Shown: positions 1 through 5,773 of the stretch, piece after piece
Position numbering within the stretch: the first letter of the stretch is position 1
Layout: every line of letters begins with the position of its first letter
Assembly: GCA_018241165.1 (NCBI GenBank)
Contig: JAFEEK010000219.1
Span: 1-5,796, forward strand
Direction: 5' to 3'
Source: Pseudomonadota bacterium
Lineage (GTDB): Bacteria > Pseudomonadota > Gammaproteobacteria > Xanthomonadales > Rhodanobacteraceae
DNA length: 5,796 nucleotides
The notes under the pieces: model-generated
Told to the model about the DNA's origin: nothing
The model's input: only the letters and a program-made list of their open reading frames with translations
Database searches by the model: none
Made by a program: the position numbers and the translations under genes

Positions 1-36
1 CAGACCGGCACAAATTGCAGGTAGTTTTTTAAGCAT
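1..36 (-). CDS. Divergent gene, N-terminal 12 codons only (possible LysM-domain exported protein)
   Basis: On the minus strand an ATG at 36-34 opens a frame reading MLKKLPAICAGL up to the window edge. Two lysines followed by hydrophobic residues is how a Sec signal peptide begins, so this is probably an exported protein cut off by the window. Upstream on its own strand there is an AGG about 12 bases before the ATG, a slightly distant ribosome binding site. The codons (AAA AAA, ATT, TGT) are less GC-rich than in the other genes, which is common for signal peptides. In Xanthomonadales and betaproteobacteria the gene divergent from def is often a LysM peptidoglycan-binding protein followed by dprA; that identity is inferred from context only, since no LysM sequence is visible. 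Confidence 0.55.
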   Translation of the reverse strand, partial: MLKKLPAICAGL

Positions 37-72
37 GGCTGCCAATTACCTGATTCCCAAAGGGCTTCCCGA

Positions 73-81
73 GTGTATACG
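73..81. promoter_or_regulatory. Self-complementary TATA box, possible -10 for one or both divergent genes
   Basis: The sequence GTGTATACG contains the palindrome GTATAC, so it presents TATACG on the plus strand and TATACA on the minus strand, each matching TATAAT at four of six positions. It sits about 40 bases upstream of the minus-strand ATG, a sensible distance for that gene's promoter, and in an AT-richer patch (81-90). I do not find a good -35 on either strand: on the minus strand TTTGCG at 15-bp spacing is the nearest. This is a weak, position-based call. Confidence 0.25.
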
Positions 82-113
82 AAAAATTTAACGGCGCAAA
101 TGACGGCCTTCAC

Positions 114-141
114 GGATTTGCCCATTGGTTGGGCCGGATCC
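114..141. other. Imperfect hairpin in the divergent control region
   Basis: GCCCA at 120-124 pairs with TGGGC at 130-134 around a 5-base loop. After a small internal loop (118-119 against 135-137), GGAT at 114-117 pairs with ATCC at 138-141, giving nine base pairs in all. There is no following T-run, so it is not an intrinsic terminator for def. If transcription starts near the TATA box at 76-81 it would fold in the leader RNA. As DNA it could be a protein site. No function is known to me. Confidence 0.35.
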
Positions 142-171
142 TGCCGAATTCGCGCCAAGTGCCGATTCGGC
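142..171. promoter_or_regulatory. Tandem palindrome pair, operator-like, upstream of def
   Basis: Two related sites occur 18 bp apart: TGCCGAATTCG (142-152) and TGCCGATTCGG (160-170). The first contains the 8-bp palindrome CGAATTCG (145-152); the second is the near-perfect palindrome GCCGATTCGGC (161-171, 5-bp arms around one base). The outer arms also form a 7-bp inverted repeat, GCCGAAT (143-149) and ATTCGGC (165-171). The second copy ends one base before a TAGAAT box, so a bound protein would cover the -35 to -10 interval of that promoter. The sequence pattern is seen directly; the operator role is inferred. Confidence 0.35.
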
Positions 172-172
172 G

Positions 173-178
173 TAGAAT
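173..178 (+). promoter_or_regulatory. Candidate -10 box for def (TAGAAT)
   Basis: TAGAAT matches the sigma-70 -10 consensus at five of six bases and is followed by a T-run and CCCC in an AT-richer patch. Transcription would begin near 185, giving a leader of roughly 55-60 bases before the def ATG at 243. The -35 position (149-155, within TTCGCGC) is poor, so the promoter would be weak or activator-dependent, consistent with the palindromes directly upstream. Confidence 0.35.
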
Positions 179-207
179 TTTTCCCCATTCCCGTGCGCAG
201 TCACGGC

Positions 208-236
208 TTGCTACCGTGTTCCGACGACCCCATATC
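208..236 (+). promoter_or_regulatory. Alternative def promoter predicting a leaderless mRNA
   Basis: TTGCTA (208-213, four of six to TTGACA) and CATATC (231-236, three of six to TATAAT) are separated by exactly 17 bp. A start site six or seven bases downstream of the -10 would fall on the def ATG at 243. No Shine-Dalgarno sequence precedes that ATG, which fits a leaderless transcript. The hexamers are weak, so this competes with the TAGAAT box at 173. Confidence 0.25.
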
Positions 237-242
237 CGCGCC

Positions 243-740
243 ATGCTGACGATACTCGAATTCCCCGATCCGCGCCTGCGCACCAAGGCCAAACCCGTCG
301 CCGTGTTCGACAAGGCCCTGCACACGCTCATCGACGCGATGTTCGCAACCATGTACGCCGCACCCGGCATTGGCCTGGCCGCGACCCAGGTCAACGTGCA
401 CCAGCAATTGCTCGTGCTCGATGTGTCGGAAGAAAAGAATGCCCCGCTGGTGTTGATCAACCCGAAGATCGTCGAACGCGACGGCGTGCAGGTCTACCAG
501 GAAGGCTGCCTGTCGGTGCCGGGCATCTTCGCCGACGTGGAGCGCGCCGAGCGCATCGTCGTCGAGGCCGCCGACCGCGATGGCAAGCCGGTCCGGATCG
601 AAGCCGACGGACTGCTCGCGGTGTGCATCCAGCACGAGATGGACCATCTGGTCGGAAAACTCTTCGTCGACTACTTGTCGCCGCTCAAGCGCGAACTGGT
701 GCGCAAGAAGCTGGAAAAAGCCAACCGCGAAGCGGGCTAA
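243..740 (+). CDS. def: Peptide deformylase
   Basis: Cytoplasmic metalloenzyme that removes the formyl group from the N-terminal methionine of new proteins, acting at the ribosome exit. The 165-residue product is the usual length for a type 1 enzyme. All three family motifs are present: GIGLAATQ (residues 42-49), EGCLS (87-91) and HEMDH (131-135). Metal ligands are Cys89, His131 and His135, and Glu132 is the catalytic acid/base; each is one position lower than in the E. coli enzyme. The start at the ATG gives the standard N-terminus [14 protein letters not shown]. Upstream in-frame GTG (159, 216) and TTG (129) codons exist but would add non-homologous sequence. No clear ribosome binding site precedes the ATG. 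The gene is followed by a 138-bp gap and then fmt, the enzyme making its substrate's formyl group. Confidence 0.97.
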   Translation: MLTILEFPDPRLRTKAKPVAVFDKALHTLIDAMFATMYAAPGIGLAATQVNVHQQLLVLDVSEEKNAPLVLINPKIVERDGVQVYQEGCLSVPGIFADVERAERIVVEAADRDGKPVRIEADGLLAVCIQHEMDHLVGKLFVDYLSPLKRELVRKKLEKANREAG

Positions 741-743
741 AAA

Positions 744-884
744 CTGCTGCGCTCGGCAGCTCGCGTGCCGGCGGTGCTCGGAATCCTCATGTACTGACGT
801 GTACACTCCGGTTCCTGCGCTCCGGCGACCCGCAATCCGCCTTCGCTCGCGACGTTTTTGGCCGCTTCGCACCTGGACATGAAT
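744..884. repeat. Probable dispersed intergenic repeat between def and fmt (boundaries approximate)
   Basis: The def-fmt gap does not look like ordinary spacer. It contains a small hairpin (GCTGC 746-750 with GCAGC 756-760), a larger imperfect inverted repeat (780-815), and a GC-rich stretch running to CACCTGGAC immediately before the fmt ATG. From memory, very similar strings (GGAATCCTCATGTAC, GTGTACACTCCGGTTCC, and a tail near CGCACCTGGACATGAATCG) recur in intergenic regions and spurious ORFs of many proteobacterial genomes. I cannot check that here, and only one copy lies in this window. If right, the element's edge overlaps the fmt start. It may act in RNA structure, as a protein site, or simply be a passive repeat. 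Confidence 0.5.
780..815. repeat. Imperfect inverted repeat inside the def-fmt gap
   Basis: Two arm segments share one symmetry axis: GGAA (780-783) with TTCC (812-815), and TGTAC (790-794) with GTACA (801-805), plus C785-G810 and a T784-G811 wobble. The four bases at 786-789 do not pair with 806-809. The centre includes the palindrome GTGTACAC (799-806). It has no 3' T-run and so is unlikely to be an intrinsic terminator. Confidence 0.5.
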
Positions 885-1811
885 CGCCCCTTTCGACTGG
901 TTTTCGCCGGCACGCCCGAGTTCGCGGTCCCGCATTTGCGCGCGTGTCTGGCTGAAAATGTGGAAATTGCCGCAGTGTATACACAGCCCGACCGTCCGGC
1001 CGGGCGCGGCCGCGCGTTGGCGGCCAGCCCCGTCAAGCAGGCGGCGCTGGCGGCGGGACTTGCCGTCGAGCAACCCGAATCGCTCAAGTCGCCCGAGGCG
1101 CAGGCGCGGCTGCGCGAACTTGCCCCCGACCTGCTCGTCGTTGTCGCTTATGGCCTGATCCTGCCGCGCAAGGTGCTCGCGATCCCGCGCCTGGGCTGCT
1201 GGAACGTGCATGCATCGCTGTTGCCGCGCTGGCGCGGCGCCGCGCCGATCCAGCGCGCGATCCTGGCCGGCGATACGCAAACCGGCGTGTGCCTGATGCG
1301 CATGGAAGCCGGGCTCGACACCGGGCCGGTGCTGCTTCGCCGCGAAATCGACATTGCGACCGGCGACACCGGCGGCAGCCTGCACGACAAATTGGCCGCG
1401 CTCGGGGCGCAGGTGCTTGGCGATGGCTTGCGACGCACGCTGTCCGGCGAGGTGCTGGATGCCGAACCGCAACCGGAAACGGGCGTCACCTACGCGCACA
1501 AACTGGATAAATCCGAAGCGCGGCTGGATTGGAACGAGTCTTCCATCGCGCTCGAACGCAAGGTGCGCGCCTTCGATCCCTGGCCGGTCGCCGAAGCGGA
1601 TGTCTCGGGGGAACGCGTGCGGGTCTGGGCAGCGCAGGCATTGGCGGGAATCAGCGCAAGTCCTGGAACGATCGTTGCCGCCAGCAAGCACGGCATCGAT
1701 ATCGCCTGCGGCGAAGGCGCGATGCGGATCCAGCGGCTCCAGCGTGCGGGCGGACGTGTCGTTTTGGCGGCGGATTACCTCAACGCGCGGCCCGAGTTGA
1801 AACGCGCGTGA
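879..1811 (+). CDS. fmt: Methionyl-tRNA formyltransferase
   Basis: Transfers a formyl group from 10-formyl-tetrahydrofolate to Met-tRNA(fMet), producing the initiator tRNA used in bacterial translation. The 310-residue product has the usual length. The N-terminal Rossmann-type domain carries FAGTPEFA (residues 9-16), [11 protein letters not shown] and the signature [20 protein letters not shown] from residue 109. Catalytic residues by analogy with E. coli are Asn109, His111 and Asp147 (in GLDTGPVL). The C-terminal tRNA-binding domain, from about residue 208, shows [14 protein letters not shown] and RAFDPWP. The ATG at 879 gives the family-like start [16 protein letters not shown]; an in-frame TTG at 858 would add seven residues encoded by the upstream repeat and is less likely. 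Shine-Dalgarno is weak (CTGGA just before the ATG). The stop overlaps the rsmB start by four bases. Confidence 0.97.
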   Translation: MNRPFRLVFAGTPEFAVPHLRACLAENVEIAAVYTQPDRPAGRGRALAASPVKQAALAAGLAVEQPESLKSPEAQARLRELAPDLLVVVAYGLILPRKVLAIPRLGCWNVHASLLPRWRGAAPIQRAILAGDTQTGVCLMRMEAGLDTGPVLLRREIDIATGDTGGSLHDKLAALGAQVLGDGLRRTLSGEVLDAEPQPETGVTYAHKLDKSEARLDWNESSIALERKVRAFDPWPVAEADVSGERVRVWAAQALAGISASPGTIVAASKHGIDIACGEGAMRIQRLQRAGGRVVLAADYLNARPELKRA

Positions 1812-3109
1812 GTGCGAAAGCCGATCCGCGCGCGCTGGCGGCGCAGGCGCTGGCCAGTGTCGTCGCCGGACAATCCCTGCGCGCGGCATCTGACAGCAGT
1901 GCCGCGAAAATTCACGACCTGCGCGACCGCGCCTTGCTGTCGGCTCTGCTGCACGAAGGCGCGCGCTGGTGGCTGCGTTTCGATGTCGCACTGGACGCAA
2001 TGCTCGAACGCCCGCTGCGCGAGCGCGATGCCGATATCCGCGCCCTGCTCGTGCTCGGCCTCGTGCAACTGCAAATCATGGGCATGAGCGATTACGCCGC
2101 AGTGGCGGCCACAGTCGAGGCCACGCGCGCCTTGCGCAAATCGTCGTTCGCGGGCCTGGTCAACGCGCTGCTGCGGCGCTGGCTGCGCGAACGCGAAGCG
2201 CGAACCGCGCAACTGGACCGCGAAGCGGCAACGCGCACGGCGCATCCGCGCTGGCTGATCGAGAAATTGCAATTCGACTGGCCGGAGCAGGCCGAATCCA
2301 TCCTTGCCGCGAACAATGCGCCTGCGCCGTTGTGGCTGCGGGTCAACCGGCGTCGCGTTGCGCGCGCGGATTTCGTCGCGCAGCTGCATGCGGCGGGCAT
2401 TGGTTGCCAGCTTCCGCAGGCCGAACCCGATGCGCTGGTCCTCGACGCGAGTCGCGATGTGACCGCGCTGCCCGGTTATGCGCAAGGATTTTTCTCGGTG
2501 CAGGACGGCGCCGCCCAGCAGGCGGCGATCCTGCTTGATCTCCATGCCGGGCAGCGCGTGCTGGATGCCTGCGCGGCGCCCGGTGGCAAGAGCGCGCATA
2601 TCCTGGAAACGGCGGATGTGGAATTGACCGCGCTCGACTCTGACGCGCGGCGCCTGCCGCGCCTGCGCGAAAACCTGGCGAGGCTCGGACTGACCGCGGA
2701 CGTGCGCACTGGCGATGCCGCTGTTCCGCACGACTGGTGGGACGGCAAGCCTTTCGACCGCATCCTGCTCGACGCTCCGTGTTCGGCGACCGGCATCATC
2801 CGTCGCCAGCCGGACGTGAAATTGCATCGTCGCGCGGACGACATTCCCGCCCTCGTCGCGACCCAGGCGCGCCTGCTCGATGCGCTATGGCCTTTGCTTG
2901 GGCGCGGCGGGCGCTTAGTCTATGCCACCTGTTCGGTGCTCGCGGACGAGAACGCGAGCCAGATTGCCGCGTTCGTGCAACGCCATCCGGATGCGCGCGC
3001 GGTCGCAGCGCCGCTGGCGTGGCATGCGGCGGGCGCGGGCAGGCAGAACCTGCCGGGCGAATCCGGCATGGACGGATTTTTTTATGCGCTTGTGGACAAA
3101 CACAATTAG
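1808..3109 (+). CDS. rsmB: 16S rRNA (cytosine-967 C5) methyltransferase
   Basis: SAM-dependent enzyme that makes m5C967 in 16S rRNA, near the ribosomal P site. The 433-residue product has an N-terminal NusB-like RNA-binding domain (about residues 1-140) and a C-terminal Rossmann methyltransferase domain. Visible motifs are the SAM-binding [10 protein letters not shown] (253-262), motif [10 protein letters not shown] (322-329) and motif VI YATCSVL (372-378), ending with [10 protein letters not shown]. The two conserved cysteines are Cys325 (release) and Cys375 (nucleophile), the same numbering as I recall for E. coli RsmB. The start is the GTG in GTGAGTGCG, which overlaps the fmt TGA; the open frame extends upstream to 1529 but that part is a shadow of fmt. 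With only a distant GAG as ribosome binding site, translation is probably coupled to fmt. Confidence 0.96.
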   Translation: MSAKADPRALAAQALASVVAGQSLRAASDSSAAKIHDLRDRALLSALLHEGARWWLRFDVALDAMLERPLRERDADIRALLVLGLVQLQIMGMSDYAAVAATVEATRALRKSSFAGLVNALLRRWLREREARTAQLDREAATRTAHPRWLIEKLQFDWPEQAESILAANNAPAPLWLRVNRRRVARADFVAQLHAAGIGCQLPQAEPDALVLDASRDVTALPGYAQGFFSVQDGAAQQAAILLDLHAGQRVLDACAAPGGKSAHILETADVELTALDSDARRLPRLRENLARLGLTADVRTGDAAVPHDWWDGKPFDRILLDAPCSATGIIRRQPDVKLHRRADDIPALVATQARLLDALWPLLGRGGRLVYATCSVLADENASQIAAFVQRHPDARAVAAPLAWHAAGAGRQNLPGESGMDGFFYALVDKHN

Positions 3110-3632
3110 TATACTTTTGTGCACCGCGCTGGCGGCCTGCGCGCGTGCGCCCGGCGCGTTTGTCGTGCGTTCGGCGACACTGGAAGCCGGCGCGCTCACC
3201 GTGCGCAGCGACTGGCGGCCGGACGCGCAGGTGCTGGATGCGCTCGATCACGGCATCGAGCTGCCGTTCGTCGTTACCGCGAACATCGATGGTGCCGGCG
3301 ATGCAATCCACGTTCGGCGGCACATCCGGCTGCGCTACTTCCCGCTTTCGCGCCAATACCAGGTCAGCACTGCCGAGGATGGCACGCAGCGCAGCTACGC
3401 GGTGCGCGCGCTGGCGCTGCAGGCGATGGAAAACCTGCGCCTGCCCCTGATCAGTGAGGCTCGGATCAGTGAAGATCGGGTCGGTGCGGATGGTGCAGGC
3501 GCGATCCGAATGGACGTGCGCATCGCGCTCGATCGCGACGCCCTGCCCGGCGCCCTGCGCCTGCCCGCCATGCTGGAATCGGCCTGGCGCATGGATAGCG
3601 GAATCTGGACATGGCGCGCCCGGGCCGGCTGA
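3084..3632 (+). CDS. DUF4390 family protein, predicted lipoprotein
   Basis: A 182-residue exported protein of unknown function, of the DUF4390 family that accompanies rsmB and ntrY/ntrX. The N-terminus [19 protein letters not shown] has a short hydrophobic core and a lipobox (Leu16-Ala17-Ala18-Cys19), so it may be lipid-modified on Cys19; Ala20 rather than Asp at the next position would favour the outer membrane. The mature part matches my recollection of the family: a DALDHGIELPF segment, RRHIRLRYFPLSRQYQV, GTQRSYAV, ALPGALRLPAML, and the C-terminal W-rich end SAWRMDSGIWTW. The ATG lies 26 bases inside rsmB with GGA (3074-3076) seven bases upstream, and it is the start that gives a signal peptide; the frame stays open upstream only as an rsmB shadow. 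Position before a sensor kinase suggests, without proof, a role in envelope sensing. It contains a 15-bp tandem repeat. Confidence 0.88.
   Translation: MRLWTNTISILLCTALAACARAPGAFVVRSATLEAGALTVRSDWRPDAQVLDALDHGIELPFVVTANIDGAGDAIHVRRHIRLRYFPLSRQYQVSTAEDGTQRSYAVRALALQAMENLRLPLISEARISEDRVGADGAGAIRMDVRIALDRDALPGALRLPAMLESAWRMDSGIWTWRARAG
3110..3115 (+). promoter_or_regulatory. Weak internal -10 candidate at the rsmB/DUF4390 junction
   Basis: TATACT matches the -10 consensus at five of six bases and lies in an AT-rich island (about 3076-3120) in otherwise GC-rich sequence. A 17-bp spaced -35 is absent (CGCTTG); TTGTGG at 3090-3095 is 14 bp away and TGGACA at 3093-3098 is 11 bp away, both too close. 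A start near 3122 would lie downstream of the DUF4390 ATG, so it could serve only ntrY and later genes. Confidence 0.15.
3449..3493 (+). repeat. 15-bp in-frame tandem repeat inside the DUF4390 gene
   Basis: GATCAGTGAGGCTCG (3449-3463) is followed directly by GATCAGTGAAGATCG (3464-3478), identical at 13 of 15 bases. A third, degraded unit follows (GGTCGGTGCGGATGG, 3479-3493, 10 of 15 to the first). The protein reads ISEAR, ISEDR, VGADG (residues 123-137). The period is a multiple of three, so the frame is kept. Confidence 0.75.
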
Positions 3633-5773
3633 TGCGCCTGCTCCGGCGCGCGCTGCCGGTGCTGGCCGTGGCCGTGCTGCTGGCCGCGGCGCTGGTGCTG
3701 GCCAACGATGCGGCCAGCGGTACGAGCCGGCTTGGCGCCTGGTATCCGTGGCTGCTCGGCGCCAGCGTGCTTGCGCTGCTGGTGCTGGTGGCGATCATCG
3801 TGCAGCGGCTGTTGCGGCTGCGCCGGGAACTGCGCGCGGATGCGCCGGGCGCGCGCCTGAACCGGCGCGTGCTGGCGATGCTGATCGTGCTCGCGCTGCC
3901 GCCGGTATTCGTGGTCTACGGCTTCGCCTTGAATTTCCTCGACGCGACCATCGACACCTGGTTCAGCGTGCGCATGGAGCACGCCATGGACGATGCGCTG
4001 GAAATCGGCCGCGTCTATCTCGACGAGCGCCTGCAAAGCGCGCAGCAGCACAGCGCGGCGCTGGCGCAATCGTTGCGCGAGGCCGGCGATACGGACCTGC
4101 AAAAGCGATTGGATTCGGCAATCGACGCGCAAGGCGCGTTGCAATTGGCGGTGTTCGAAAAGGATCAATCCGTGCTCGCGACCGCCAGCGCCGATCCGCA
4201 ACTGCTCACGCCCGCTTATCCGGATTCGGCGATCTTGCTGCAGGTGCAAGGCAACGGCCACTACGCCGCAGCCGAGCCGCTCGGATCGCGCCTGGTGTTG
4301 CGCGTGGTCGATCCGCTGCCGGCGACGACGGCCGGCAACGAACGCCTGCTGCAGGCCTTGTTTCCCCTGCCGGCGCGCATGCAGGCGTTGACCACCGGCG
4401 TGGAGCAGGCGAACTTCGATTTCCAGCGCCTGAAATTCCTGCGCGGCTCGCTCAAGCTCACCTTTACGCTGGTGCTGACGTTCGTGTTGCTGCTGTCGGT
4501 GTTGTTCGCGCTGATGCTCGCGTTCGGCATCGCGCGGCGCCTCACCGCGCCGATCGGGCGCCTCGCCGCGGCCACGCGCGCGGTCGGCGCCGGCCGCTAC
4601 GACACGCCATTGCCGGTTGGCAGTCGCGACGAACTCGGCTTCCTGCTTTCCTCGTTCAACCAGATGCAGCGCGAACTGGAGTTGTCCAACGCGCGCCTGA
4701 CCCACAGCGCGCAGGAAACCGAAGGCCAGCGCGCGTATTTGCGCGCCGTGCTCGAACGCCTGTCGGCGGGCGTACTCGGCATCGACCGCAGCGGCACGTT
4801 GCGCACAGTGAACCGCGCCGCCGAATCGATTCTGGACGTGCCGCTGGCGCGCTATATCGGCCAGCATCTTTCGATGTTGCGCCGCGATCATGCGCAACTC
4901 GCGCCGCTGCTCGATCCGATCCTGCAGCACGCCCGCGAGGGGATGCGCGAATGGCGCGAGGAAGTGGTGCTTGAGCGTGGCGAGGAGCGCCGCCTGCTGC
5001 TGCTGCGCGGCGCAGAACTCGGCGCGGATTCCGGCATCGTCGCCGTGTTCGACGACCTGACCCAACTCGATCGCGCCCAGCGCGACGCGGCCTGGGCCGA
5101 AGTCGCGCGGCGCCTGGCGCATGAAGTGAAGAACCCGCTTACGCCGATCCAGCTCGCGGCGGAGCGATTGCGCCGCCGCTTCATCGGCCGCCTGCCGCCG
5201 GACGACACCGACGTGCTCGACCGCGCCACGCACACCATCGTCGCCCAGGTCGAGGCGCTCAAGGCCCTGGTCAACGCGTTCGGCGATTACGCGCGGCCGC
5301 CGCAGATCGAGGCGCGCGCGCTGGACTTGCACGCGCTCGCCGGCGAGGTGCTGGACCTGTACGAAAACGACCAGCGCATCCAGCTCACGCGCCGGTTCCA
5401 GGCGCAGACGCCGATCCTGCGCGCCGACGCCGGCCGCCTGCGCCAACTGCTGCACAACCTGATGAAGAACGCGCTCGAAGCGATCGGCGACACGCGCAAG
5501 CCGCACGTCGAGGTCGCAACACAAGACATTGTGGAAAATGCGCAAAAGTGGATTGAGCTCAGTATTGCCGACAACGGTCCGGGACTGCCGGAAGGTTTCG
5601 GCGAGCGCTGGTTCGAGCCGTACACGTCGAGCAAACAGCGCGGCACCGGATTGGGCCTTGCAGTGGTCAAGAAGATTGCCGAAGAACACGGCGGCAGCGT
5701 GAGCGCGCAAAACCGTGACGGTGGCGGCGCGATCTTCACCCTGCGCCTGCCGCGTGAAGGCGGCGCGGCGTGA
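3611..5773 (+). CDS. ntrY: NtrY-like membrane sensor histidine kinase
   Basis: Sensor kinase of the NtrY/NtrX two-component family; autophosphorylates a histidine and passes phosphate to a response regulator. Its 720 residues show, in order: two membrane segments (about 15-31 and 46-64), a third (87-107), a periplasmic region (about 108-280), a fourth segment (283-306), HAMP (about 306-358), a short coiled coil, PAS (about 376-485), dimerisation domain with HEVKNPLTPI (His504 the phosphorylation site), and the ATPase domain with N box LMKNALEA (Asn620), DNGPG (654-658), RWFEPY (666-671) and GTGLGL (678-683). All key residues are present. Two in-frame starts are possible: ATG 3611, with GGA (3600-3602) eight bases upstream, or ATG 3632, which overlaps the DUF4390 stop as TGATG and removes only seven residues. 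I prefer 3611 for its ribosome binding site. The actual signal cannot be read from sequence; nitrogen and redox roles are known for relatives. Confidence 0.93.
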   Translation: MARPGRLMRLLRRALPVLAVAVLLAAALVLANDAASGTSRLGAWYPWLLGASVLALLVLVAIIVQRLLRLRRELRADAPGARLNRRVLAMLIVLALPPVFVVYGFALNFLDATIDTWFSVRMEHAMDDALEIGRVYLDERLQSAQQHSAALAQSLREAGDTDLQKRLDSAIDAQGALQLAVFEKDQSVLATASADPQLLTPAYPDSAILLQVQGNGHYAAAEPLGSRLVLRVVDPLPATTAGNERLLQALFPLPARMQALTTGVEQANFDFQRLKFLRGSLKLTFTLVLTFVLLLSVLFALMLAFGIARRLTAPIGRLAAATRAVGAGRYDTPLPVGSRDELGFLLSSFNQMQRELELSNARLTHSAQETEGQRAYLRAVLERLSAGVLGIDRSGTLRTVNRAAESILDVPLARYIGQHLSMLRRDHAQLAPLLDPILQHAREGMREWREEVVLERGEERRLLLLRGAELGADSGIVAVFDDLTQLDRAQRDAAWAEVARRLAHEVKNPLTPIQLAAERLRRRFIGRLPPDDTDVLDRATHTIVAQVEALKALVNAFGDYARPPQIEARALDLHALAGEVLDLYENDQRIQLTRRFQAQTPILRADAGRLRQLLHNLMKNALEAIGDTRKPHVEVATQDIVENAQKWIELSIADNGPGLPEGFGERWFEPYTSSKQRGTGLGLAVVKKIAEEHGGSVSAQNRDGGGAIFTLRLPREGGAA
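5756..5760 (+). promoter_or_regulatory. Ribosome binding site for the gene after ntrY
   Basis: GAAGG lies nine bases before the GTG at 5770 and is the best Shine-Dalgarno sequence in the window. It is inside the last codons of ntrY and supports GTG 5770 as the next start, rather than the out-of-frame ATG at 5793, which has no such site. Confidence 0.55.

Noticed and set aside
741..878. Intrinsic terminator between def and fmt
   Set aside because: The hairpins at 746-760 and 780-815 lack a following T-run, and the TTTTT at 855-859 is not preceded by a usable stem: TCGC/GCGA at 843-852 has only a two-base loop.
858..878. TTG at 858 as the fmt start
   Set aside because: It adds seven residues encoded by the repeat, whereas ATG 879 gives the normal family N-terminus. 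It remains a minor possibility because ATG 879 lacks a strong ribosome binding site.
787..984. Small ORFs on both strands in the def-fmt gap (for example minus 787-984 and plus 623-955)
   Set aside because: They run through the repeat and into flanking genes in wrong frames, with no ribosome binding site. Similar peptides are familiar as mis-annotated ORFs of this kind of repeat.
201..2000. 599-codon open frame on the minus strand across def and fmt
   Set aside because: It is antisense to two fully recognisable enzymes, shows no domain pattern and is a typical product of high third-position GC, where antisense stops are rare.
3454..4974. 506-codon plus-strand frame overlapping DUF4390 and ntrY
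   Set aside because: Arg/Ala/Gly-rich translation without motifs, out of frame with the recognisable kinase; a shadow.
3395..5710. 771-codon open frame on the minus strand across the kinase
   Set aside because: Rich in Arg, Gln and His with low-complexity runs, antisense to a complete NtrY with all catalytic motifs; a composition shadow.
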